Shown here: positions 8,806 to 17,070 of the stretch, in pieces
Numbering within the stretch: the first letter of the stretch is position 1
How the letters are laid out: each line of letters starts with the position of its first letter
Source of the DNA: Desmonostoc geniculatum HA4340-LM1
GTDB lineage: Bacteria; Cyanobacteriota; Cyanobacteriia; Cyanobacteriales; Nostocaceae
DNA: 50,028 bases
Direction of reading: 5' to 3'
Assembly (NCBI GenBank): GCA_019359545.1
Contig: JAHHHB010000048.1
Span: 1 to 50,028, forward strand
Notes under the pieces: generated by a model
What the model was told of the DNA's origin: nothing
What the model saw: the letters and a program-made list of their open reading frames with translations, nothing else
Database searches by the model: none
Translations under genes and position numbers: made by a program

Positions 8806-9093
8806 TTAAGAATCAGCTTTCACCTGCTTTTTATCTAATGGTGAATTCTCAGGTAACTGCCAAGAACATCCTTGACAAGAAACATAACCATTGGCGATGG
8901 AAATACCAAACATTTGTCGCATGATTCTGTTTGCTTCTTTCCTCTCTTCATCTGTCAAGTAATCCTGACCTTTGAAGCCTGCTCGGTAATGTTTTGGATT
9001 ACCACCAGCTTCTACATAACGCTGCTTCCCAATTTCTAAAATTTCTTGGAACCTTGCATACTTTTGTTTTTGTTTTTCAGTCCAATTTGCCAT
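8806..9093 (-). CDS. Small conserved-looking hypothetical protein
   Basis: The product is 95 aa from ATG 9093 (MANWTEKQKQKYARFQEI). A TTG five codons upstream is a weaker choice. The protein is charged and helical in its first 70 residues (YLTDEERKEANRIMRQMFG). The tail has a CQGC pair that might bind a metal but is only two cysteines. It has no signal peptide or membrane segment. I do not recognise the family. It is convergent with the methyltransferase gene and has no clear operon partner. Confidence 0.55.
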   Translation of the reverse strand: MANWTEKQKQKYARFQEILEIGKQRYVEAGGNPKHYRAGFKGQDYLTDEERKEANRIMRQMFGISIANGYVSCQGCSWQLPENSPLDKKQVKADS

Positions 9094-9108
9094 AATTACA
9101 AGTCCCAA

Positions 9109-9798
9109 TTATTCGGGACAATATCACGATTTTGTAAAATGATAGGAATCGGCAAGACGAGCTAGGCTTATTTATATACCAATTGCCACTATCTCCATCA
9201 TAGAAGGTATTACCAAGTAAATCTAGGGTAGTCGGTGCGTTAATAATTAAGTATTGCGCTCCAGCCGGTTACCTCAGGAATTACTCTACAAATTGACTTT
9301 AGCAATTCTAAAGGAAAGAGAAAGTATATCCCAAGTCTTAGTAAATAAATCTATAATAATCCGCTTTGATTTTTGAACTTACTTGGCTGAGTAGGAAATA
9401 GGTACAGACGTGATTAATCGCGTCTGTACGGGAATAGTCAAGAAGCTTTTCGAGTTGTACCTAGTGGGAGAAAAAATCAAATACGAGTCCTATACAATGG
9501 AAGTAATAGTTCGCAATGGCGTAAGTATGTGGACGTAAGCAATGAAACAAAGTCAGGAAACAATTAAACTAATTTGGCGTCATTGAAAGTATCTCGCCTC
9601 CTATTTAGTAACGCACATTAGCAGAATAAAAATCCTGACAAGTGATATCTCCGATGGACTGCGCCTAAGCACATACTCCAGTCAAATAAGTGCTTTTACC
9701 TTCGGAATATGCCTAAAGTCACGTTCAAGAATAGTCAGAAACAAACTCAGTGAACCGTCGTCATTACACACATCACATACATAAAGGTCAACTCACCT
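9109..9798. other. Gene-free region with a possible coding remnant
   Basis: No complete gene is present. On the minus strand around 9176-9260 an uninterrupted frame reads INAPTTLDLLGNTFYDGDS, which looks like a piece of a repetitive secreted protein, but it has no start and soon runs into unrelated sequence. A palindrome lies at 9402-9429. The end of the region must hold the promoter of the exported-protein gene at 9799. Confidence 0.35.
9402..9429. repeat. 28-bp near-perfect palindrome
   Basis: GTACAGACGTGATT is followed by AATCGCGTCTGTAC, pairing at 13 of 14 positions. It belongs to the same sequence family as the palindrome inside recJ (29584-29611) and the core of the 135-bp MITE (3092-3122). 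Confidence 0.8.
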
Positions 9799-10482
9799 AT
9801 GACTCGCATACATCGATGGAAATCTGGAACTGCTGCACTCATGGCAATGGCTGTTACCACCAGCGTCATTACACCCATGATTCCCTTTGCTCCTGCTAAT
9901 GCACAATATAATGTCGGGCAATATGGAAGTGTGACGATTCCTTCTGGAGTAAATTTGCCCGTTAGGTACGAAAAGGAAACAATTACTATCGTTCCTGGCG
10001 AAAGTAAATCCATAACTTTGAGAATAGCGAATAACATTACTGACAGTAATAGAAATGTCTTGATTCCCGCTGGTACTAAAGTAACTGGACGCCTAGAACC
10101 TGTTGATTTAGATGGTTATTCAAGGGATGATGATAACCAAGGAAAAGGCGTGCGGTTTGTAGCCCAAGAATTAGAATTTTCTAATGGTCGCCGTCAGTCA
10201 ATTAATGCAAGTTCTCGGACATACACCACAACTCAAAAAGTTAAACAAAACCCTAGCACTGGTCAAGTGTTAACTGATGCAGGTATTGGTGCAGGCGCTG
10301 GTCTTTTGGGTTCACTAATTACTGGTAACAACAGAATTGATGATTTAAAACCTGTGATTGGTGCGGCTGCGGGTGCAGGAGCAAGTGTCCTGTTGCGGAA
10401 AAAAGAAGTGAATGCCTTTGTTATCAGACCCACACAAGATTTGAGGCTGACACTGAATTCTAACTTAACCCTATACCGTTAA
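9799..10482 (+). CDS. Exported protein, paralogue of the SLH protein downstream
   Basis: The 227-aa product has a Sec signal peptide (residues 1-36, ending PANA), with a leader RWKSGTAALMAMAVT nearly identical to that of the SLH protein at 10965. The mature part matches the C-terminal module of that protein: IPSGVNLPVRYEK, NVLIPAGTKVTGRLEP, RFVAQELEFSNGRR, NASSRTYTTTQKVK, then a glycine-zipper-like helix (GAGAGLLGSL, GAAAGAGASVLL). It lacks SLH domains, so it may be periplasmic or loosely bound. The IPxGTxVxGxL pattern recalls the beta-barrel domain of VirB10/TrbI, but this is only a resemblance. Function unknown. Confidence 0.75.
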   Translation: MTRIHRWKSGTAALMAMAVTTSVITPMIPFAPANAQYNVGQYGSVTIPSGVNLPVRYEKETITIVPGESKSITLRIANNITDSNRNVLIPAGTKVTGRLEPVDLDGYSRDDDNQGKGVRFVAQELEFSNGRRQSINASSRTYTTTQKVKQNPSTGQVLTDAGIGAGAGLLGSLITGNNRIDDLKPVIGAAAGAGASVLLRKKEVNAFVIRPTQDLRLTLNSNLTLYR

Positions 10483-10964
10483 TAGGTTTAACTTTATTCA
10501 AGTTGTGAACTTAATCATCCCCCATAGGCGATCGCCACTTTAACTATAGTGTGCGATCGCCTTCATTTTTAACCCCAAAAAATCTATTTTCGCGCAACTA
10601 TTTTATCCCTCTCTCGTCTTACTGAGTATTGAGAGTTTTGGAAATAATTACAGCAGAATTCAGGATGGGCTACGCCCCGCTGCGCTAACAGAAGTAAAAC
10701 AGGCTCTATACTTACCTCTCAGAGAAATCCTCGTGTACTTCACTTTCCTTGAAATCTGCTCTATTGAATAATAGTAATCCGAAAAAGGCTAGTTATTCTA
10801 TTATCTATTGCCTAGCTCTTTTGGTAGATATTTTTTTTTGATTTTAGTTGTATTTATCAAAATCTGGTTATTACAAAAAATCTCAATTCCTGGGAACCTA
10901 AAATTTCAAAAAGTGTCTAATTAATTAATAGTGAAAAACATAATTTTAATGGAGTAAAAAAGCA
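10483..10964. other. Intergenic region with a dispersed repeat
   Basis: After the terminator it contains the small dispersed repeat GGATGGGCTACGCCCCGCTG plus CGCTAACA at 10663-10690 (GGGC and GCCC pair). From 10740 the DNA is AT-rich and probably carries the promoter of the SLH gene. A weak ribosome-binding site (GGAG, 10951-10954) precedes ATG 10965. Confidence 0.5.
10526..10562 (+). terminator. Terminator built from two HIP1 octamers
   Basis: AGGCGATCGC (10526-10535) pairs with GCGATCGCCT (10553-10562), then TTCATTTTTAACC follows. It lies 44 nt after the stop of the exported-protein gene. Each arm contains GCGATCGC. Confidence 0.6.
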
Positions 10965-12206
10965 ATGCTTACTTTAAATCGTTGGAAATCTGGAACAGCT
11001 GCACTCATGGCTTTAAGCGTCACAGTTGGGACTGTAGCACCCTTGTTGACAGCTGCACCTTCTTTTGCTCAAACTACTTTTTCTGATGTTTCATCTAATT
11101 ATTGGGCAGCAGATTTTATTCAACAATTATCACAACGAGGTGTGATTGCGGGATTTCCTGATGGTAGTTTCCGCCCTGAAGAAGCAGTAACACGCGCTCA
11201 ATTTGCTGCTATGGTCAACAAAGCTTTCCAAAAAGCACAACAGCGATCGCCAATCAGTTTTACTGACGTGCCTAGCAATTATTGGGCATCCAGCGCGATT
11301 CAGCAAGCTTATACCATTGGTTTCTTATCAGGATATCCCGGCAATCGCTTTGAGCCTAACCAAGCTATTCCCCGCCAACAGGTTTTAGTTTCCCTCGCTA
11401 ACGGTCTGGAATATACTGCCAGTGGTAATACCGAAAGCATCCTGCAATACTTCAACGATGCCTCTAACATCGCTAGCTATGCCCGTAGCCCCATCGCAGC
11501 AGCCACCCAGAAGCAAATTGTGGTGAACTATCCAAATGTGAAGTTCCTGAATCCAACTGCAACCGCCACTCGTGCCCAAGTCGCAGCTTTTATTTACCAA
11601 GCATTGGTTAGTTCTAATCAAGCCTCAGCAATTAACTCCCCCTACGTCGTAGCTCTTGGGTCTATTACCCCAACACCTGTATCTGTCACAATTCCCCAAG
11701 GGACAGCTATTCCTGTGAAGTATGACAAGGCAGAAAAAATTCTGGTCACCAAGGACGAAACAGCGCCTTTGACACTGACAGTATCCCAAAATGTAGTTAC
11801 GCAAGAAGGATCTGTGGTGATTCCTGCTGGTAGTCAAGTTGTTGGTCAACTCAAACCTGCTACAGGCGGTTCTCAATTCATTGCCCAGAAACTGGTTTTG
11901 CCCGGAGGTCAAGAATATCAACTGAACGCTAGTTCTGAAGTGATTACCAAAACTGAAACCGTCAAAAAGGGTACTAGTACTGGAGCAATCATTCAGAATA
12001 CCGTATTGGGCGCAGGAGCCGCCGCTGCCGTCTCTGCCGTCACTGGCGATCGCGCCATTGCTACAGAAGAAGTCTTGGGTGGTGCTGGTATCGGGGCGTT
12101 GATTGGTCTATTCTTCGGTAGAAATAGTGTTGACTTAATCGCAATTGATCCAGATACCGATTTACAAATGACAATCAATCAAAACTTGTTGGTTTCACTA
12201 AGATAG
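10965..12206 (+). CDS. S-layer-homology domain protein with a secreted C-terminal module
   Basis: The 413-aa product has a signal peptide (about residues 1-36, ending SFAQ). SLH domain 1 is TFSDVSSNYWAADFI through TRAQFAAMV, and SLH domain 2 is SFTDVPSNYWASSAI through PRQQVLVSL. A third, weaker copy contains FNDASNIASYARSPIAAA and TRAQVAAFIYQAL. SLH domains bind cell-wall-linked polymers. The last about 180 residues (IPQGTAIPVKYDKAEK, VVIPAGSQVVGQLKP, FIAQKLVLPGGQ, then a glycine-rich GAGAAAAVSAV/GGAGIGALIGLFFG helix pair) are homologous to the whole mature part of the protein at 9799. The two genes likely arose by tandem duplication with gain or loss of the SLH part. The cargo function is unknown. 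Confidence 0.85.
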   Translation: MLTLNRWKSGTAALMALSVTVGTVAPLLTAAPSFAQTTFSDVSSNYWAADFIQQLSQRGVIAGFPDGSFRPEEAVTRAQFAAMVNKAFQKAQQRSPISFTDVPSNYWASSAIQQAYTIGFLSGYPGNRFEPNQAIPRQQVLVSLANGLEYTASGNTESILQYFNDASNIASYARSPIAAATQKQIVVNYPNVKFLNPTATATRAQVAAFIYQALVSSNQASAINSPYVVALGSITPTPVSVTIPQGTAIPVKYDKAEKILVTKDETAPLTLTVSQNVVTQEGSVVIPAGSQVVGQLKPATGGSQFIAQKLVLPGGQEYQLNASSEVITKTETVKKGTSTGAIIQNTVLGAGAAAAVSAVTGDRAIATEEVLGGAGIGALIGLFFGRNSVDLIAIDPDTDLQMTINQNLLVSLR

Positions 12207-12214
12207 TGAAAAGT

Positions 12215-12281
12215 TAGGAATGAGGAGTTATGAGTTATGAATTAAAAAAAGATTTTAACTCCCAACTCCTAACTCTCAACT
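12215..12281. repeat. Inverted heptamer tract between convergent genes
   Basis: AGTTAGGAATGAGGAGTTAT on the left faces AACTCCCAACTCCTAACT on the right, separated by AATTAAAAAAAGATTTT. The heptamer-type repeats are complementary and form a hairpin exactly between the ends of two convergent genes, so the tract may end transcription from both sides. Confidence 0.6.
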
Positions 12282-13609
12282 TCCGGTAACCAAATAATAA
12301 ACGTGGTTCCTGGTCTATTAGGTGAAGTTAATTTAGAGTTGATTGCAGGGCTGAAAACCTCGATTTCGCCCTGCATTTGCTCTATTAATTGTTTAGCGAT
12401 CGCTAACCCCAAACCTGTACCGGGGATTTCTGTTTGCGCTTGTACACCCCGATAATGCCGTTCTCCAAGATGCTCTAAATCTTCAGGTGGAATGCCAGGT
12501 CCATTGTCACTGATAACAATTCCTTGAAAATTACCTTTTTGTTGCCCGCCCTGAATCAAGATTTTACCGCCAGCAGGAGTGTATTTCAATGCATTATCGA
12601 TAATGTTATTTAACACTTCTCGTAATGCTTTGATGTTGGCACGTACTAAAGGCAAATTATACTTAAATTCGGTTATTAGTTTTAGTTTGCGCTCTTGTGC
12701 TATTGCTTTAGCTGATATTAATAATGGTTCTAATATATCTGCCAGGGAGCAGTCAACTGCTTTATCTCCCGTTCCTGGTAATAATAGGGGCGGTTTAGCA
12801 TCTTTTTGGACAGTTGCTTCTACAAATACTTCATTTTCCGGCAGATGTAGTGGTGCTAAATCTGCCTCTGTCAAGTCGATTACTTGCTCAAATTGTTGCA
12901 GTAATTCTTGCAGGCGATCGCTTTCTCGCACTATGCTATTTGCCACATCCCGGTTAGCGTCTGCTGGTCGAAGTCGCTTTAATAAAAGTTTACCAAAAGT
13001 CCGCAATGCTGTTAATGGGTTACGAAACTGATGCAACAAGTTATCTAACAAATCCTGCTGTTTTTCTTGGAGAATTTGTTGTTCGTGCAACTGTTGCTGT
13101 AACCATGCTCGTCGCTGATCTAAAATACAAGCGATCGCCAGTGTTTGGGCTATGTGTTGAATCTGACTTTGCTCGTGTTCGTTCCATTCCCGGTCTTTCC
13201 TGCCAGTCACCAGCAACCCCATCATCACACCCTCATAGACCAGAGGTAAAACAATTTGGTTACCACTCAGGAGATATTCCTCTTGTAAATGAGGTTGAGG
13301 CGCATCCTGTGACGAAGTTGGAGATTCCGATCTTGTTGTCAATAACCTTTGGTGATGACTGGGTAACACCAATGCATTTCCAACTTGAAGCTGCTTAGGT
13401 ACTGTAGCATGAGTAGTTTCCTCTGCTTGCGGTAATAATGCTGTTTCCGGATAAATCATTACAGGAATCAGTTTTGCCTCACCAGAGGGAGTCTCTACCA
13501 ATTCTTGTGTTAGATACACAATACTTAAAGTTGCTCCCAGCCCTTGGGCCAGCAGTGCTATTTGCTCTCGGCACAGAGCAAGAAAATCAGAACTGGCAGA
13601 CATTAACAT
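12269..13609 (-). CDS. hik2: Soluble GAF-histidine kinase, probably Hik2 (chloroplast sensor kinase family)
   Basis: The 446-aa cytosolic kinase has no membrane segment. Residues about 5-170 form a GAF-like sensor with a cysteine near the start (LALCREQIALL). In characterised Hik2/CSK an N-terminal cysteine holds an Fe-S cluster that senses the plastoquinone pool. The phospho-acceptor box is LLHQFRNPLTALRTFGKLLL. ATP-binding motifs follow: N box LREVLNNIIDNALKYTP, G1 ISDNGPGIPPEDL, and G2 GTGLGLAIAKQL. The Hik2 name rests on the H-box, the lack of membrane anchors and the cysteine position, from memory. No response regulator is adjacent, which fits Hik2, whose partners Rre1 and RppA are encoded elsewhere. 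Starts at 13609 and 13603 are both possible. Confidence 0.75.
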   Translation of the reverse strand: MLMSASSDFLALCREQIALLAQGLGATLSIVYLTQELVETPSGEAKLIPVMIYPETALLPQAEETTHATVPKQLQVGNALVLPSHHQRLLTTRSESPTSSQDAPQPHLQEEYLLSGNQIVLPLVYEGVMMGLLVTGRKDREWNEHEQSQIQHIAQTLAIACILDQRRAWLQQQLHEQQILQEKQQDLLDNLLHQFRNPLTALRTFGKLLLKRLRPADANRDVANSIVRESDRLQELLQQFEQVIDLTEADLAPLHLPENEVFVEATVQKDAKPPLLLPGTGDKAVDCSLADILEPLLISAKAIAQERKLKLITEFKYNLPLVRANIKALREVLNNIIDNALKYTPAGGKILIQGGQQKGNFQGIVISDNGPGIPPEDLEHLGERHYRGVQAQTEIPGTGLGLAIAKQLIEQMQGEIEVFSPAINSKLTSPNRPGTTFIIWLPEVES

Positions 13610-13880
13610 TTTTTAGCTCTTGCTCAAGATTACAGATTTTGAGGCATGATTAAGAAAGGATAGTTAGTTTTTACCTCATTCTTTTAATACAGCTTAACTG
13701 AAATCTTCTCGGTGATGTTTTGCACCAGCGAATTATATCCTTAGCGAGCTTTGTCTTATTTATACTTCTAAAGATATTAATTTTATTGGATAAAAAGTTA
13801 AAAAACTATTGATTTTTTGAACTAGAACTTCTATAATGACGACGGATTTTGTAGCTATCACTACAATCTATAGCTTGAAA

Positions 13881-13887
13881 GAGGAGG
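13881..13887 (+). promoter_or_regulatory. Strong ribosome-binding site that fixes a TTG start
   Basis: GAGGAGG lies 8 nt before TTG 13896 and is the best Shine-Dalgarno match in this area. It argues for TTG 13896 rather than ATG 13836, where no such site exists. Confidence 0.75.
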
Positions 13888-13895
13888 ACAATAGG

Positions 13896-14213
13896 TTGGC
13901 AAGGAGACGCAAAAGAAAAAGTCGTCGTCGTCAGGAAGGACGGCGGATTCTGGAACATGTGCCTCAATATAGCATCGAAAGTGGCGAAGAAAAACCTGTG
14001 ACAGCAGCGAGAAGGTTCATTCAAGCTGAAGGTATCTTGCCACCGGCATTGCTACTCGTAAAGCGAAACGAACACACCACAGACCGTTATTTCTGGGCAG
14101 AAAAGGGACTGTTTGGTGCTCAATACGTAGAGGAAAACCATTTCTTGTTTCCCAGCCTGAGGACTTTAGAAGCTCCTACAGGTCAAGAAGCCCTTGCTTT
14201 AACTGCTCGCTGA
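13896..14213 (+). CDS. DUF3155 family protein
   Basis: The family is small, basic and cyanobacterial, of unknown function. From the TTG start the product is 105 aa and begins with an arginine-rich patch (ARRRKRKSRRRQEGRRI). This is followed by the conserved EHVPQYSIESGEEKPVTAAR, PALLLVKRNEHTTDRYFWAE and EENHFLFPSLR. The basic start suggests nucleic-acid or ribosome contact, which is inference. An in-frame ATG at 13836 would add 20 residues with no family support. The upstream 220 bp separate it from the divergent kinase gene. Confidence 0.8.
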   Translation: MARRRKRKSRRRQEGRRILEHVPQYSIESGEEKPVTAARRFIQAEGILPPALLLVKRNEHTTDRYFWAEKGLFGAQYVEENHFLFPSLRTLEAPTGQEALALTAR

Positions 14214-14663
14214 TAAATCTGGTCATCTCAGGCAGTGAATGTGGTTCCTGACTATTAATTAACTGGCAAAGTTGCTAAGTTTATGCAAAATTTAATTTTT
14301 TTTTAGTTTGTAGGTGATTTGCCAGTCAGCCTAGTCTAGGTAATTGAAGAGTCAATTTGTGTCAAACCACGCTAGCTTACATGGCTTGGTGCTTATTTGG
14401 AAGATGCATAAAGGAGTGGATATAGAGCCAAGCGCCTCGAAAGCGCTAGTGAAGTTGCGCTCTTATCCGATAGATTGTAAAGCAAACTCTGTCAATGAAT
14501 TTAAATGAATAAATTCAAGTTTTTACCCAAAACACAAGTTATGGGTAAAACTGACAAAGCAGCAGTCTTGATTCCCTCCTTACTACTTTTCATTGCCTCA
14601 AGATGTAGGTCAGGTCAGAAATGAAGCACCTCATAGTTAAGAGATGGTCATAAAAAGCAAAAA
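14214..14663. other. Intergenic region between convergent genes
   Basis: No gene is seen. Near 14428-14466 there is a small nested fold: GAGC and GCTC enclose AGCGC-CTCGAAA-GCGCT. It resembles an anticodon arm but no tRNA can be completed around it. Confidence 0.4.
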
Positions 14664-15194
14664 TTATTCACTAGGCTTTAGCTGTAGAGTCCTCCGTAAC
14701 TGGGTGAGTTCATCTCGATGGGCAACTACAGTAACCTTACTTGAGGAGGTTTGTTCGCTCTGAGTTGTTTCTAGCTTGAGCGACACCTTCTCAAGTCTTC
14801 CAGATTTTTTCCAATAAAATACACCAGTTAAAGGTGATAGCAGTACCATCGCCAGAACAAGGCTACTAAAGCTTGGAAAAATTAGATACACCACCAGTGA
14901 GAGACAAACAATACCAATAGCTGCCAACAAAGTGAGAAATATAGCTAAGAACCAGCTGGGGCGAACATTACCTTCAAAAATTACTTGGTTTTGTTCTCGG
15001 TCTACCGCTGCCACTCGGTAAGACCGCGATTGAAAATACTCTTTTAATTGAGACATGAGGGCGGCTTCGCCTTGTTCGGATACCAAGTGCGCTGTTTCTG
15101 TGCGGTCTTTAGTCGAAGCACGAATAAAGAAAAACAGCCCGACCGATAACAACAAGGTTAGCAGCAACGTAGATGGCAGAATAGGAGTATCCAT
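14664..15194 (-). CDS. Cytochrome b6 haem-assembly factor, CCB2/CCB4 family
   Basis: CCB2 and CCB4 take part in covalent attachment of haem ci to cytochrome b6 of the cytochrome b6f complex in chloroplasts; cyanobacteria have one related protein. The 176-aa product has a first membrane segment at about residues 8-24 (LPSTLLLTLLLSVGLFFF). A soluble stretch ends VAAVDREQNQVIFEGNVRPS, and two more membrane segments lie at about 82-125 (SWFLAIFLTLLAAIGIV; LVLAMVLLSPLTGVFYW). The FEGxVRPSWFLAIFLTLLAA stretch is what I recognise. It lies 52 nt downstream of the PadR gene on the same strand, so they are probably co-transcribed. Confidence 0.7.
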   Translation of the reverse strand: MDTPILPSTLLLTLLLSVGLFFFIRASTKDRTETAHLVSEQGEAALMSQLKEYFQSRSYRVAAVDREQNQVIFEGNVRPSWFLAIFLTLLAAIGIVCLSLVVYLIFPSFSSLVLAMVLLSPLTGVFYWKKSGRLEKVSLKLETTQSEQTSSSKVTVVAHRDELTQLRRTLQLKPSE

Positions 15195-15246
15195 AACTAA
15201 TTGTTATTGTTTGACTGGGGGAGATTTATTCATTATCAATTATTCG

Positions 15247-15594
15247 TTACTTTGTTCGCCCGTTGATGTAGTCTTGCCAAAGAAAAGCTAAATCCTGTGC
15301 TGGAACTTGCCATTCTGGAGAAACTTGGTACATCCGCCTGGGGCGTCCCCGTCCTTCGAGTTTTTTCCAATATCCATTAATTGCCCTTTCGTCTTCCAGA
15401 AACTTGATTGCACTGTAAAGTACGGTATCGGAAAGCCTATAGGTGGGATATTCAGTTTCTAATCGTTGGATTAACTCGGTTCCGTAGGATTCACCTTCTA
15501 ACAAAATAGACAGTATGTAACAAACTGCTAATTCCTGACAAAGGTAAGTTGGCGGAGGATTTTCAAAGAATTGATATATATCCTCAAGTTTCAT
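15247..15594 (-). CDS. PadR-family transcriptional regulator
   Basis: The 115-aa protein is one winged-helix domain. CYILSILLEGESYGTELIQRL forms the first helices, YRLSDTVLYSAIKFLEDERAI the recognition region, and YWKKLEGRGRPRRMYQVSPE the wing with the GRPRR turn typical of PadR proteins. The usual C-terminal dimerisation helix is short. The target is unknown; it could regulate the CCB2/CCB4-type gene that follows, which is inference. Confidence 0.8.
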   Translation of the reverse strand: MKLEDIYQFFENPPPTYLCQELAVCYILSILLEGESYGTELIQRLETEYPTYRLSDTVLYSAIKFLEDERAINGYWKKLEGRGRPRRMYQVSPEWQVPAQDLAFLWQDYINGRTK

Positions 15595-16099
15595 GGTTAG
15601 TGAATGGCTAAAAAAATGCCTTAGAGTAAGGTCTACAATCCTCGTAGTCAGTATATAGCGCTACTCTTAGATGAGTAATATATATAAAGCTACTTAAGCT
15701 AGATTTCCAAAGCGGAAACACCAAATGATTACCCACGCCTCTGAGAGTTGTGGGACTAGTTTGTGAGTTTTAAGAGACAGGGTAGTGTACTCCTACCGAA
15801 GCTAAATCAGGTATGGTGAAGAGGGAACAGACAGTGGGGAAGTCACTGTTTTGGTGTTAAACGATGCCGAGTTGGTTAGAACTGCTTAAGCAATAAGATG
15901 CCATCGAAGAAATTTTACAGGTAAAATGCTATTTTGTCTGTAGAACTTAATAAACACTTTTTTTTACAGTGATTTTCCAATGCAAATTTTAAAAACTTAA
16001 GCTAGAAGATACGTATAAGTTCAAGTTGCTACTTTTGTAAACACACCTGGGTAGTAATTATTAATAATTTTCTAGACTTGAGATCCTCGGTGATTAAGT
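15595..16099. other. 505-bp intergenic region with small RNA-like folds
   Basis: Two hairpins lie close together: GGTAG-TGTACT-CCTACC at about 15781-15796, and ACAGTG (15831-15836) with CACTGT (15844-15849) followed by TTTT. The second could be a weak terminator or the end of a short transcript. It also holds the promoters of the divergent PadR and DUF3611 genes. Confidence 0.35.
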
Positions 16100-16678
16100 A
16101 TGTCACAAACTCCCGATGCCCCATCGTCTTCGTCTAATCTCCGGGCAATTGCCCAAACCTTTCGCCTTGCAGGTTGGATTAGCTTTTGGATTCAGCTAGT
16201 ACTAGGTGTTGTTTCTGGCATAATTGTGCTGCTGTTCGCCATCTTTAGTCAAAGATCTGGCAGTCCTAGTAATAATCCTGGGACTGGCTTTGGCGTATTT
16301 TTAGCAGTTTGTGGACTGGTTGTTTTGGGTGCGGGTATTTACTTAGCTTATCGCTACACCAGAATTGGCAAGCAACTGGAATCCTCCAACCCCAGCAACC
16401 GCCCTCGAAAAAGTGAGACTGTGCAAGTATTACGCTTAGGATTGTGGGTGAATTTAGGGGGAACGCTGGTGACTCTTTTGGGAGCGCAGGCGATCGTTGG
16501 TACGCTTGTAGCAAGGTCTATATCTCCCCAAGCAATAACTACTCAATTTTTTGACCCAACTCGAATTATTAGCGGTTTAGATATGCTTGTTGTACAGGCA
16601 AACACTAATACTGTCTCAGCACACTTTGCAGGGCTTGTGGCGTCACTTTGGTTACTTAATCGGATTAACAGGGCGTAG
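16100..16678 (+). CDS. DUF3611 family membrane protein (Tic21/PIC1-like)
   Basis: The 192-aa protein has four membrane segments: about residues 24-46 (ISFWIQLVLGVVSGIIVLLF), 63-84 (FGVFLAVCGLVVLGAGIYLAY), 110-137 (LRLGLWVNLGGTLVTLLGAQ) and the end (AHFAGLVASLWLLNRINRA). DUF3611 is shared by cyanobacteria and plants; the plant members are the inner-envelope protein Tic21/PIC1, linked to protein import or iron transport. FRLAGWISFWIQLVLGVVS near the start is characteristic. The gene is monocistronic. Confidence 0.8.
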   Translation: MSQTPDAPSSSSNLRAIAQTFRLAGWISFWIQLVLGVVSGIIVLLFAIFSQRSGSPSNNPGTGFGVFLAVCGLVVLGAGIYLAYRYTRIGKQLESSNPSNRPRKSETVQVLRLGLWVNLGGTLVTLLGAQAIVGTLVARSISPQAITTQFFDPTRIISGLDMLVVQANTNTVSAHFAGLVASLWLLNRINRA

Positions 16679-17070
16679 AAGGGCAAGTCTAAAGCAAAAC
16701 TTTAGCCAAAAATCTATACTTCTTTTGACTGATTTTATTGTGTAACTTTCCCCTCTTTTTGGCAGGTTACATAGCAAATAATTCAAATATGTTTGTCGTG
16801 CTTTGACGAAATTTTCAAAATACAACGTGGGACATAACACGAGTTGCTTATATTAACATCCATCTAAAAGATGATATCAGATGAAATTAATCTGGATTAT
16901 ATGTATTAGCACTCTGAAAAAACTAGAAATTTGGATTTGAAATTTTTCTCGCCCTGGCAAGATTGGCAGGGCAAAATTTTTCTGTTTGCTTTTCTGCTCA
17001 TGGCAAGGCAAAATCAGTATATGCTGGGGTGTTGGCAGGAAGATAATAGGCTAAAAACTGAGAAAAATCT
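16679..17070. other. Intergenic region upstream of serS
   Basis: A hairpin GCCCTG (16951-16956) with CAGGGC (16967-16972) is flanked by A- and T-rich runs (AATTTTTCTC, AAAATTTTTC). It could be a terminator for upstream transcription or part of the serS leader. No T-box or other riboswitch pattern is visible. Confidence 0.35.

Noticed and set aside
12579..13398. Plus-strand frames of 130-150 residues opposite the histidine kinase
   Set aside because: The kinase motifs on the minus strand are unambiguous, so these are shadows.
14420..14470. tRNA-Ser-like piece (AGCGC-CTCGAAA-GCGCT with anticodon CGA)
   Set aside because: No acceptor stem, D arm or T arm (GTTCGAATC) can be built around it, so it is probably a chance hairpin.
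16940..17070. T-box or other riboswitch ahead of serS
   Set aside because: No specifier loop or T-box consensus is visible, and T-box control is not typical of cyanobacteria; only a short hairpin is present.
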